The notes beneath the pieces were generated by a model that did not search any database, had not been told where the DNA came from, and worked only from the letters and a program-made list of their open reading frames with translations. Positions 1 to 7,799 of a DNA stretch of 17,911 bases are shown here, one piece after another (within the stretch, counting starts at the first letter, position 1; each line of letters opens with the position of its first letter). Origin of the DNA: Ruminococcaceae bacterium UBA3710 (GTDB lineage: Bacteria; Bacillota; Clostridia; Oscillospirales; Acutalibacteraceae); assembly GCA_002371985.1 (NCBI GenBank), contig DFHZ01000126.1, positions 1 through 17,911 of the forward strand, given 5' to 3'. The position numbers were made by a program, and so were the translations under genes.

Positions 1-1298
1 GCTTTCGGATCCCAGTTAAGATTGGCGTTTGAGGTCCTGTCGGTGATACCGAGATCCGAGAATGTCCAGAAATCATAATCCTTTTGAGGAGAGTTTTCAA
101 GGGTTATGTCCTCTAAAATCGGCGTGTGCGAAGCGACAGTATACTTTGCGGAATTCTGAACATAGAAGCCTAAATTCATTGAAAGTTCCGATTTCGGAAT
201 GTTTTTGACAGTATAATACTCGCCGTTATAAAGTTTTCCGTTAAAGAATACGCCGACTTTAAGGTCGGTAGTATCTATACCTTCGTTAACATATTCGACC
301 GAAAGCGAGAATTGAAGGTTGGGATTACCTCTGAGTGTTGTTCCCGCGGTTTCGGGATCAAACAACGCTATTTGATTGTTTGCGTGGGTAGTGCCTCCTG
401 TATCGCCCGAAGCGTTATGGAAATGTCCCGTCGCTTTGCAGTTATAATAGAGTTTTATTCCGTCACTGCCGTTTGCGAAAATGATAAATCCGTACCATTT
501 AAGCGAACTGCCGAAATAATAGTTTCCGAAATTGGTCGTACCCGACGGGAAATCAATTTTTCCGTTAAATACGGTTTTATCGAGCGAATCCCCCGCTGCC
601 GCCGCTTTCGGATCCCAGTTAAGATTAGCGTTTGAGGTCCTGTCGGTGATACCGAGATCCGAGAAGGTCCAGAAAGTATAATCCTTTTGAGGAGAATCCT
701 TCAAAAGAATATTATCCTTCGGCATTTTATGAGAAGCAACAGTATACTCCGCAGAATTTACGACATAAAAACCGAGATTCTTTGAAAGTTCTGCCTTCGG
801 AATATTTTTTACCATGTAATATTCGTTATTATACAATTTGCCGTTAAAGAAAACTCCGATCGAAACGTCGGTATGATCACCGTTTGTGTTTACATACTCG
901 AAAGATAATGAAAACTGCAAATCGGCGTTTCCGCGAAGTGTTGCACCCGCGGTCGTCGGATCAAATAAAGCGATCTGGTTATTGGCGTGCTTTATGCTTC
1001 CCGTATCGCCGCCGGCGTTATGGAAATGACCTGTTTCTTTACAGTTATAGTAAAGTTTTAGTCCATCGGACCCATTTGCAAAGATTACAAAACCATACCA
1101 GTTCTGAGAACTACCGAAATAATAGTTACCAAAATCATTTACTCCCGCAGGGAAAGTGATTTTTCCGTTAAATACGGTTTTATCAATCGAGTCGCCGATA
1201 GAAACGCCTTTCGGGCTCCAGTTAAGATTTTTGCTTGATGTCTGGTTTGCGATTCCAAGATCGGAAAATGTCCAGAAATCGAAGTCCTTTTGAGGAGA
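1..1298 (-). repeat. 603-bp in-frame tandem repeats (201 aa each)
   Basis: Reading the minus strand, unit 1 spans 1298-696, unit 2 spans 695-93 and unit 3 begins at 92 and leaves the window. The period is exactly 603 bp: the motif encoding Ser-Pro-Gln-Lys-Asp recurs at 1284, 681 and 78, and another anchor at 1220, 617 and 14. Units 2 and 3 are almost identical at the unit boundary (59 of 60 bases between 1-60 and 604-663), while unit 1 is more diverged. This points to recent duplication or gene conversion. Confidence 0.95.
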
Positions 1299-1415
1299 AC
1301 TGCTGAGTTCTATATCCGGATCTTTAGCCAATCCGGGGATAATATTAAAACACAGCGCACATATAGAAATAATCACACATATTGATATTATCCGTATGAA
1401 ATGCTTCTTATTCAT
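1..1415 (-). CDS. Secreted tandem-repeat beta-sandwich protein (3' end outside window)
   Basis: This frame is open from the ATG at 1415 to the window edge, about 471 codons, with no stop seen. An AAGGAGG site (1424-1430) sits 8 bases before the ATG. Residues 1-30 form a signal peptide (Lys-rich start, long Ile/Cys-rich core, likely cleavage after Gly-Leu-Ala). The rest is a tandem array of 201-residue units, each opening with Ser-Pro-Gln-Lys-Asp and then Phe-Trp-Thr-Phe-Ser-Asp-Leu-Gly-Ile. Inside each unit are segments such as Phe-Ala-Asn-Gly-Ser-Asp-Gly and Val-Phe-Phe-Asn-Gly-Lys-Leu-Tyr, the look of a concanavalin/LamG-like jelly roll. No catalytic motif is visible. It lies 25 bp downstream of the lipoprotein gene and is probably last or near-last in the operon. 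A surface glycan-binding role is inferred; the fold is not proven, and the C-terminal anchor, if any, lies outside the window. Confidence 0.85.
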   Translation of the reverse strand, partial: MNKKHFIRIISICVIISICALCFNIIPGLAKDPDIELSSSPQKDFDFWTFSDLGIANQTSSKNLNWSPKGVSIGDSIDKTVFNGKITFPAGVNDFGNYYFGSSQNWYGFVIFANGSDGLKLYYNCKETGHFHNAGGDTGSIKHANNQIALFDPTTAGATLRGNADLQFSLSFEYVNTNGDHTDVSIGVFFNGKLYNNEYYMVKNIPKAELSKNLGFYVVNSAEYTVASHKMPKDNILLKDSPQKDYTFWTFSDLGITDRTSNANLNWDPKAAAAGDSLDKTVFNGKIDFPSGTTNFGNYYFGSSLKWYGFIIFANGSDGIKLYYNCKATGHFHNASGDTGGTTHANNQIALFDPETAGTTLRGNPNLQFSLSVEYVNEGIDTTDLKVGVFFNGKLYNGEYYTVKNIPKSELSMNLGFYVQNSAKYTVASHTPILEDITLENSPQKDYDFWTFSDLGITDRTSNANLNWDPK

Positions 1416-1440
1416 TCAAAATACCTCCTTTGTATGATTT

Positions 1441-2868
1441 CTATTTGAATACTACTAACGCACCGTCGCCGGCACCAAGTTCCAAAACAATTTTGTTGGA
1501 ATTATATTTGCCGGTCTTTGCTTCTTTTGTAACTTCATAGTTAAAGTTGCCGTTCAAATTTAAAGTTATCTTCTGTGCATTCTTAATATCATAATTGACA
1601 ACATAGAATGCTGTCTTACCATTATAGTTAAAACAGCCGATAATAGAGTCGCCGTCAACACTTTCGAGTTCTCTGAATTTGCCGGATTTTATAAGATAGC
1701 GGTTATTGGACATATCCTTCGTTGCATCCTTGCCTGAAGCGATAATTCCTTTGCTTACGGAATTCATAAGCACTTCATCAATTGCACGGATTTGTTCATT
1801 CAATTCCTTGGTATAATAAAACCATTTAGTTTTATTTCCCATAGCGCCTATAACCCCGTTTCGCTGAAAATCGAAAGGCTCAGACACCGAATAAGCAAAC
1901 CAGTAAGGTTGGATAAGCGGGAAATATGCTATACCCTTTGCGCCGAAAGCAAGTTCGGTATTACCCATCCACATAAATTCGCCTTTCGACGGGAAATATC
2001 CCTTTGAGTCAAAATATTCTTTGGCATCGTTCCACTGCGCACCCGCCTGAACGAATACCCAAAACGGTATCTTACTTTGTTCCGCCTGATATTTGACAGC
2101 TTCCATGTTCTGGAAATGAAGATATGCTCTTGAAAGACCGCTGTTCTCGTCGAAAACATATCTGTCGTAGCACAAATAATCCGGAGTAAGCGTTTCGGCA
2201 AATTCTTTAACATACTGAGCGTATACATCCTTCGCTTTGGGGTCATCCTCAGAGCCTACAAGTCTACCATAAAGATTAACATAGTAAGAATATCCAAGTT
2301 TTTTAAGTTTCTGCGTTATATCGGCATAATCACTTACCATGTTATCTCCGGCACCACGGAAATATGGCGTTCCGGGTTCATCGGCAACATGGACGCCACA
2401 GAATGCGGGATAGTTAGCATATTTATTTATTCTCTCGTCCAACTCTTCAATTGTGATACTATCACTATTGTCAACGACAGCATCCGAAACATAAACCCCC
2501 AAATTATATTTCGCTCCCTGTTCGAGCAATCTGTAGACAAAAGATGGTGCATTTGTATAATTGGTAAAGTTTGTTCCTATCAGGTTTATGCCGGACTCTT
2601 TAATCAATTCAAAAAACTCATCTGAATAATAGTCAGGCAAAACATTAGCATTATAACTGTAATTGTTAGGTCTTGGACCGTAGAATCCCATAAGTGGCAT
2701 TACATCGTCGCCACCGATTGCATCGTAACTGAACTTTACGACTTCCTCAATTTCCATATCCTTGATTTCGTCAGCCTTTTTGGAAGTCGCACATCCTGCA
2801 GAAACTACGGCAATAATAATCGTAAGGAGACATATAAAAGTTCTATTAAGATAAATCTTCATTTTCAT
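1441..2868 (-). CDS. Lipoprotein with glycoside-hydrolase-like TIM barrel
   Basis: This is a 475-residue protein exported as a lipoprotein: residues 1-25 are a signal sequence ending Ser-Ala-Gly before Cys26. The body (about 57-370) aligns along its length with the barrel of the 1516-residue protein at 9687-14237. Shared blocks are Met-Pro-Leu-Met-Gly-Phe-Tyr-Gly-Pro near 57, the Asp-Glu-Pro-Gly segment with Glu164, Pro-Phe-Trp-Val-Phe-Val-Gln-Ala-Gly, and Leu-Ala-Phe-Gly-Ala-Lys-Gly-Ile-Ala-Tyr-Phe-Pro. Glu164 sits where clan GH-A enzymes carry the strand-4 acid/base; a second catalytic Glu is not obvious. A beta domain of about 90 residues closes the protein. The gene starts 23 bp inside the upstream gene, with GGAGG six bases before the first ATG, which suggests translational coupling. 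Likely role: cell-bound cleavage or binding of a glycan next to the importer. The exact family is not recognised. Confidence 0.85.
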   Translation of the reverse strand: MKMKIYLNRTFICLLTIIIAVVSAGCATSKKADEIKDMEIEEVVKFSYDAIGGDDVMPLMGFYGPRPNNYSYNANVLPDYYSDEFFELIKESGINLIGTNFTNYTNAPSFVYRLLEQGAKYNLGVYVSDAVVDNSDSITIEELDERINKYANYPAFCGVHVADEPGTPYFRGAGDNMVSDYADITQKLKKLGYSYYVNLYGRLVGSEDDPKAKDVYAQYVKEFAETLTPDYLCYDRYVFDENSGLSRAYLHFQNMEAVKYQAEQSKIPFWVFVQAGAQWNDAKEYFDSKGYFPSKGEFMWMGNTELAFGAKGIAYFPLIQPYWFAYSVSEPFDFQRNGVIGAMGNKTKWFYYTKELNEQIRAIDEVLMNSVSKGIIASGKDATKDMSNNRYLIKSGKFRELESVDGDSIIGCFNYNGKTAFYVVNYDIKNAQKITLNLNGNFNYEVTKEAKTGKYNSNKIVLELGAGDGALVVFK

Positions 2869-4423
2869 TTACAGCCTCCGTTTTCTTCCTTTTCTTTATC
2901 AAATACATTACTGCTCCTGCTCCGCAAAGTAAAACAGCGATACCGATAAGAGAAAAGTCAACTATAATGTACCTTTTATCAATCATTCCGAACAGTCCGT
3001 CTGAGGAGGTCTGCTTAAATGTTTTTTTATTTTCTGATTCATCAGGTTTGTAATCATCTTCCTTAAGCAAGGATGAATTATACGAAACATCTATTTTGTT
3101 CGGATTTTTATCAAGGTTTGTGATTTTAACATTATCAACTGCAAAGTTACCGTTTCCGGTAGACCAAATATTGACATATCCGCTTCTTTGTGCATCAAAA
3201 TCGGATGTCGCTATAGTTTTAAAATCATTTGCTTTTAATGATTTAACTGCAACATCGTAATGACCGTCAACAACCGTTAATTTGACTGAATATCCCTCAT
3301 CTGTTTCTGGGTCAAAAAGGTTCATATCCTCAATTTTGACACGGAACGATTTTTGATTTTCGCTGTATACAACATCCGAACGCAAAACAATTAAGTCAAC
3401 ATCGGATGTATAGGCATAACCGACAGGAGTTGAAACTTCCTCTCCAAAGCCTATTGCAAGGTTACCGCACGGCTTACCCGTAACATTACCGTATTCGTCA
3501 TAGGTGTAATGCCTACTGTAATATGGTATATCAAAAGAAATTTCAAAGTTCGAGTATTGGTGCAAGGTGCAGAAATGCGCAAGTCTTGTGTTCTGAAATC
3601 TAAGCACTTTACTACCGTTATAGTCCTCAATTTTTACACCTGACGGGAAAATTCCGTTGTCAGCCGAGGAGGAGACAAAAAGATTTGAATTGAACTCACC
3701 TTTTTCAAAATCTTCGAAAATATCGGTATTTTCAGGTCTTTCATAAAACGAGCACTTCATAACAAGATCAGAAATAACAGCACCGCAGGAACCGGTCTGC
3801 AATATTCCAAATCTACCCTCGCCTGAAACGGGAAGCTTTACTTGACCTAAAGAAGCATTGTTTATGCTTACTTCAAGCATACCTGCCGAAGTAACCGCCA
3901 TTTTGAGAGCGAAACTCTTATTAAGTGTAACCCCGCAACCCTTTGACGCAATCAAAGTTTTGCTTCCGTCCTCTGTATAAGCGGTAACACCGGCTTTTAT
4001 TGAACCGTCATTTGTAAATGCGAGTTCAATATTACCTTCTTCACCAATCGTTGCCTCGATACTTTGAAGCCCGAATGCAAGAACAAAGGACTGACCTGTC
4101 GGCAAAGAAGTTAATGTCAAATTCATTTCAGCACTTGTAATATTATCGACATCTTCGCTTACTTCGGCGGATGTTTTTGATATGATTTTGGTATCGGATG
4201 TAGCATCCTGTTCCGGAATTACGATAGAATTACCTTTTTTATCAATATTGCTATCCGTTATGTTCCAGTCGGTATCATTTATCACCTCGCCATCTTCAGT
4301 GAGCAGGGTGAGTTTTGAAGCAACCTCTTTCTTACCCGCATAAACTGGGAGTGAAAGGTTTACAAAAAACATAATCGATGCAATAGCAAGTGATAGAATT
4401 CTCACTTTTTTCAAGGGAATCAT
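2846..4423 (-). CDS. Membrane-anchored beta-sandwich surface protein
   Basis: This is a 525-residue exported protein. A signal peptide covers 1-29 (cleavage after Val-Tyr-Ala). Two beta-rich regions follow, at about 50-225 and 235-435. The second opens with Ile-Phe-Glu-Asp-Phe-Glu-Lys-Gly and closes with Phe-Ala-Val-Asp-Asn-Val-Lys-Ile, a pattern common in LamG/concanavalin-like carbohydrate-binding jelly rolls. A polar linker leads to one membrane helix (about 489-509) and a short Lys/Arg-rich cytosolic tail, so the bulk faces outside. No catalytic motif is seen. Its ATG overlaps the TGA of the binding-protein gene in an ATGA junction, and its own end overlaps the next gene by 23 bp, so the three are tightly coupled. 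Probable role: presenting glycan to the adjacent transporter or barrel lipoprotein (inference). A stalk or structural role is the alternative. Confidence 0.8.
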   Translation of the reverse strand: MIPLKKVRILSLAIASIMFFVNLSLPVYAGKKEVASKLTLLTEDGEVINDTDWNITDSNIDKKGNSIVIPEQDATSDTKIISKTSAEVSEDVDNITSAEMNLTLTSLPTGQSFVLAFGLQSIEATIGEEGNIELAFTNDGSIKAGVTAYTEDGSKTLIASKGCGVTLNKSFALKMAVTSAGMLEVSINNASLGQVKLPVSGEGRFGILQTGSCGAVISDLVMKCSFYERPENTDIFEDFEKGEFNSNLFVSSSADNGIFPSGVKIEDYNGSKVLRFQNTRLAHFCTLHQYSNFEISFDIPYYSRHYTYDEYGNVTGKPCGNLAIGFGEEVSTPVGYAYTSDVDLIVLRSDVVYSENQKSFRVKIEDMNLFDPETDEGYSVKLTVVDGHYDVAVKSLKANDFKTIATSDFDAQRSGYVNIWSTGNGNFAVDNVKITNLDKNPNKIDVSYNSSLLKEDDYKPDESENKKTFKQTSSDGLFGMIDKRYIIVDFSLIGIAVLLCGAGAVMYLIKKRKKTEAVNENEDLS

Positions 4424-5979
4424 TCCCCTTTCATAGTTTTAAGCCAAATATCATATTTTTCATCAACGGTTTGGATAACCTTATTCCATATTTCATCGGC
4501 TTTTTTGCGGTCGTTCTTATTATAAGTTGAAAATTCACTGACAAAGGTTACGCCTGCAAGTATATCAGCACCGCCCGAGGCAAATATCGGATGTTTGCTT
4601 GAAACACCGCTGTCAACATAAATCTTTGCATTTTTCCAAGTTTCAAAAGGCATTTTTTGCATATCACTGAGGTTTGATATGTCTACATCTTTTCCGTCAC
4701 TCATCTCAAGCGGAAGAGGACATCCGGTTGTTTTTGCATAAATGGCATATCCTTCATCTGAAAGGAGGAACTGAACAAATTTCTTTGCTCCGTCTATGCA
4801 ATCTGAGTATTTAGGAATGAAAAGCGATTGTTGTGCAGCATTGCCGACAACGGTATTTCTCGCATCATAAATCCTATTCCAGTCGTCTGCCGAAACGGTA
4901 ATACCGTCAACAACATAGGATTCACCCGAAGCATAATCGGAAGCTTGCTTTTTGCCGTCTGTTATACTGTCAACTGCATCTATAACTTTTCGTAAATCAG
5001 TATCAGTTTTAACCGTTGTAAGTTTATCAACGATCGCCGATAATACGGGGATTTTTGCACATTTAACATTTGTGTCGTCCTTGTCTATGTCCATCTCGTT
5101 TGCAACCCAGCTGCCGTTCAGCATTATAGCCGCACTTTTTTCGAGGAACTGAGTCTGGATTTCGGTATGCGACAAAGTGTTTGAACCGGCAAGAGTATAT
5201 TCAGGAGTAATAAATTTCTCAAAAGCCTTTAAGGCGTAGTATCTGCCGTCCTTTTTGGTAAGCACGGATTTGCTCGGACTAGTACCGCTTTCATCCTTGC
5301 AGGCAAAGAAATTGTTAAGGTAATAATCATATCCGTCGTACTGAGCCATATACTCCTGAAGCAGATATGTATAGTATCCGCCGGACTTAAAGTGGCAAAG
5401 CGGGGTTATATTCTTGCCTTTTAATTTATCGCAAGTGGCGGTAAGTTCGGTAGTAGTTCTCGGGAACTGAGTTATACCGGCTTTTTTAAGAAGGTCGGCA
5501 TTATAATAGAATCCCATAATACCTCCGCCGTAGGAAAGAGTATAATATTTTCCGTCACTGCTCTTTTCATAGGCGAGATATGATTGATTCATCTTCTCGG
5601 AAAGAGGCTTTTTATCACCGTCTGCCGTAGTTGCAAGAATATCATCGAGCGGCTCCATATACTCGGTATCCATATTTTTGATATCGAGATATAGGTCATT
5701 CTTATCTACATCGTCCATACCGAATGGTGCAATAACAGAGGCATGACTCGCAGTAGCCTGATAATTTACATAGTAATCAGGGTATTTCTTCTCAAATTCA
5801 TCGATTACGGCCTTTAGCCATTCTTCGCCGTAACCTGCCTGCCAATAGGCAATCTGGATTTCTTTTTTACCTTTGATATTCCTTTTGCCTGAACCGGAAC
5901 ATCCGGAAAGAGCAACCGTCGTCATAATAACAGCGATCAGCAAAGATACTGTTCTTATAATATTTTTTCTGATATTCAT
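4420..5979 (-). CDS. ABC transporter sugar-binding lipoprotein (family 1 type)
   Basis: This 519-residue protein is the ligand receptor of the importer. The signal sequence ends Ala-Leu-Ser-Gly before Cys27, a clean lipobox. The mature part opens with a strand followed by Phe-Glu-Lys-Lys-Tyr-Pro-Asp-Tyr, typical of MalE/UgpB-type family 1 binding proteins. Further family marks are Gly-Phe-Tyr-Tyr-Asn-Ala-Asp-Leu-Leu-Lys-Lys-Ala-Gly near 155, Ile-Met-Leu-Asn-Gly-Ser-Trp near 285, and the late Phe-Leu-Leu-Ser-Asp-Glu-Gly-Tyr-Ala segment. It is somewhat longer than the usual 420-450 residues. A GGAGGAA site precedes the ATG. The two permease genes lie just upstream, 24 bp away, and the next gene overlaps by 4 bp. 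The substrate is probably an oligosaccharide, given the enzymes around it, but the specificity cannot be read from sequence. Confidence 0.93.
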   Translation of the reverse strand: MNIRKNIIRTVSLLIAVIMTTVALSGCSGSGKRNIKGKKEIQIAYWQAGYGEEWLKAVIDEFEKKYPDYYVNYQATASHASVIAPFGMDDVDKNDLYLDIKNMDTEYMEPLDDILATTADGDKKPLSEKMNQSYLAYEKSSDGKYYTLSYGGGIMGFYYNADLLKKAGITQFPRTTTELTATCDKLKGKNITPLCHFKSGGYYTYLLQEYMAQYDGYDYYLNNFFACKDESGTSPSKSVLTKKDGRYYALKAFEKFITPEYTLAGSNTLSHTEIQTQFLEKSAAIMLNGSWVANEMDIDKDDTNVKCAKIPVLSAIVDKLTTVKTDTDLRKVIDAVDSITDGKKQASDYASGESYVVDGITVSADDWNRIYDARNTVVGNAAQQSLFIPKYSDCIDGAKKFVQFLLSDEGYAIYAKTTGCPLPLEMSDGKDVDISNLSDMQKMPFETWKNAKIYVDSGVSSKHPIFASGGADILAGVTFVSEFSTYNKNDRKKADEIWNKVIQTVDEKYDIWLKTMKGE

Positions 5980-6003
5980 AAATTTTTCCTCCCGAAAAAT
6001 TAT

Positions 6004-6861
6004 TTAGCCTTTTAGTCCGCCGACTGATAGGTTTGTTGTGAGTGTTTTATTGAAAATGATAAAAAGTATAAGCGCAGGTATCGTAACAACTAAGCACGCA
6101 GCAATCAAGACATCCATTCTCGCTCTGTAAATCATTTCCTGATTAAACTGATAAATTCCGACAGGAAGAGTCGGCAGGTTAGGCAAATATACAAGTGCAC
6201 TTTGGTAACTGTTCCAACTTGTAAGCCATGTTGTAAGGAAAAGCGCCGTAAAAATAGGTGTTGCCTGCGGGAACATTACACGGGTATAAATTTTAAAATC
6301 GTTTGCACCGTCTATCATAGCCGCCTCAGCGTATCCCCACGAAAGATTCTTAAAAAATGCATTGTAATAGAGATATGAGGCTGTAAAACCTGCGATTGAT
6401 AAAAGAACATGAGCATAAGAATCAACAAGGCCAAGTTGTGAAATAAGGCGATATTTAGCACCTTCACTGCCATAAATAGGCAATGTCATAATTACGAGTA
6501 TAGTCGGATAAATCAGTTTTGAGCCGAAAAATTTGTATTTGGTACTGCAATACGCAAATGTTGCGGTAGTAAACTGTTGAAGCAAGGCTCCAAGTACTGA
6601 AAACCACACGCTGTTAAAAAGCATATTCCAGAATGTATTACCGTTTATATTGAAATACCTTACAAGGTCTTTAAAATTCGACCATTTAAGCTCTTTCGGA
6701 AATGAAAACGGATTCATAACTATTTCGGTATGTGTACTTAAACTACTTTTTAACATCCAAAAAAGAATATAAACATACGAAGCCGACACCACGGCAAAAA
6801 TAACTGAAACGAATAAATGAAGGGCAATTTCAGCCGGAGATTTTCTTTTAAATGCTTTCAT
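6004..6861 (-). CDS. ABC sugar transporter permease, MalG-like
   Basis: The chosen start gives 285 residues, normal for the family. It is the ATG at 6861: a strong AAGGAGG (6871-6877) lies 9 bases before it, whereas the in-frame GTG at 6870 would be only one base from that site. About six hydrophobic helices are visible, with an N-terminal cytosolic Lys-rich segment and a large loop after helix 1. The EAA loop that docks the ATPase is clear at about 179-198 (Glu-Ala-Ala-Met-Ile-Asp-Gly-Ala, then Pro-Gln-Ala-Thr-Pro). It forms the channel with the MalF-like permease encoded just upstream. The ribosome binding site overlaps that gene's stop codon, a coupled arrangement. No ATP-binding subunit is encoded nearby, so a shared MsmK-type ATPase elsewhere is likely (known for Firmicutes sugar importers; inferred here). 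Confidence 0.95.
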   Translation of the reverse strand: MKAFKRKSPAEIALHLFVSVIFAVVSASYVYILFWMLKSSLSTHTEIVMNPFSFPKELKWSNFKDLVRYFNINGNTFWNMLFNSVWFSVLGALLQQFTTATFAYCSTKYKFFGSKLIYPTILVIMTLPIYGSEGAKYRLISQLGLVDSYAHVLLSIAGFTASYLYYNAFFKNLSWGYAEAAMIDGANDFKIYTRVMFPQATPIFTALFLTTWLTSWNSYQSALVYLPNLPTLPVGIYQFNQEMIYRARMDVLIAACLVVTIPALILFIIFNKTLTTNLSVGGLKG

Positions 6862-6870
6862 ATAACCCAC

Positions 6871-6877
6871 CCTCCTT
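6871..6877 (-). promoter_or_regulatory. Ribosome binding site that fixes the MalG-like start
   Basis: The minus strand reads AAGGAGG here. It overlaps the TAA stop (6876-6878) of the MalF-like gene and lies nine bases before the ATG at 6861 but one base before the GTG at 6870. It therefore argues for the ATG. Confidence 0.8.
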
Positions 6878-7799
6878 AATACTCGACATCCGAGAAATAC
6901 TTATCGGTTATATTACGGATTGTTAAACTGATTGCTATGGCTACAACACTTAAAATAAGACCAACAGCAGAAAGATAGTTATAAGCGGTGGTGCTTGTGT
7001 TATCAAGAAGTTGAATATACTGCCATGCTTGTAGAGTCATCGTTCCGTATGCGCCTCTTGTAAGGAGGAATACAGCACCGCTGGCACTAAAAACAGTACA
7101 GAAAAGCAATACCATTTTAAGAGCAAGTGTCGGCCAAATAAGAGGGACAACTATTCTCGTAAATTCTTTCCACCAGTTTGTACCGTCAACCCTGCCTGCT
7201 TCAAGCATATCCTCAGGTATTCTTGCAAATGTGCCTCCCCAGATAATAAGGTCGCCGGGGAAACCGAGCCACAATAAATGAATAATTATGAAGGTATTTG
7301 CAAATCTTGAATCACCAAGTAAGTCAGGAGTGTATCCGAGATTTAACCATTCACCTATTCCTTTTGCGATAAAACTGTTTACGCCGACAATTCTCGTATA
7401 CATAAGTGTTGTGCAGATGCTGAAAATAACCATCGGCAAAAAGAAAAGAATTCGGTATACTCTGTATCCCGGTATTTTTTTATACAGAAAATACGATACG
7501 AGAGTCTTAAACGGAAATGTTATAAAAAGAATGGAAAATGTAAGCAGTGTGTTCTTAAAAGCAATTCTTATACTGGAAGTCTTCATCGAAAACTCTTTAA
7601 AAAATCTTGCAAAATTATCAAATGTAAAGTTGCCCTTTGTATCGGTAAAAGCCAAAACTACTGACGAAGCGTTTGTATAAACATAGAATACAAGGAACTG
7701 AATAATCGGCAATGTAATACAGCAGATTATGAATAATGTACGGGTTTTGGAGTTTTTATTATGACCTTCCCGTATGTTTTTACTCTTTGCCGCTATCAT
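6876..7799 (-). CDS. ABC sugar transporter permease, MalF-like
   Basis: This gene encodes about 307 residues with roughly six membrane helices. The EAA loop is visible at about 199-220 (Leu-Glu-Ala-Gly-Arg-Val-Asp-Gly-Thr, then Val-Val-Pro-Leu-Ile-Trp-Pro). The N-terminal cytosolic stretch is Lys/Asn-rich. Two ATGs compete. The one at 7799 has GGAG eight bases upstream; the one at 7805 has the same site only two bases away, so 7799 is preferred. Either way the gene begins inside the 3' end of the upstream surface-protein gene (stop at 7780), indicating translational coupling. With the MalG-like subunit and the binding lipoprotein it forms a type I sugar importer. The order surface protein, MalF, MalG, binding protein is unusual, because the binding protein commonly comes first. 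Confidence 0.94.
   Translation of the reverse strand: MIAAKSKNIREGHNKNSKTRTLFIICCITLPIIQFLVFYVYTNASSVVLAFTDTKGNFTFDNFARFFKEFSMKTSSIRIAFKNTLLTFSILFITFPFKTLVSYFLYKKIPGYRVYRILFFLPMVIFSICTTLMYTRIVGVNSFIAKGIGEWLNLGYTPDLLGDSRFANTFIIIHLLWLGFPGDLIIWGGTFARIPEDMLEAGRVDGTNWWKEFTRIVVPLIWPTLALKMVLLFCTVFSASGAVFLLTRGAYGTMTLQAWQYIQLLDNTSTTAYNYLSAVGLILSVVAIAISLTIRNITDKYFSDVEY

Noticed and set aside
312..1159. Two plus-strand frames (312-635 and 884-1159) of about 90-107 codons
   Set aside because: They are antisense to the tandem-repeat secreted gene, lie at roughly equivalent places in consecutive repeat units, and have no ribosome binding site or recognisable motif.
1..1298. Repeats considered as a CRISPR array
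   Set aside because: The units are 603 bp, coding and in frame; there are no short repeats with unique spacers.
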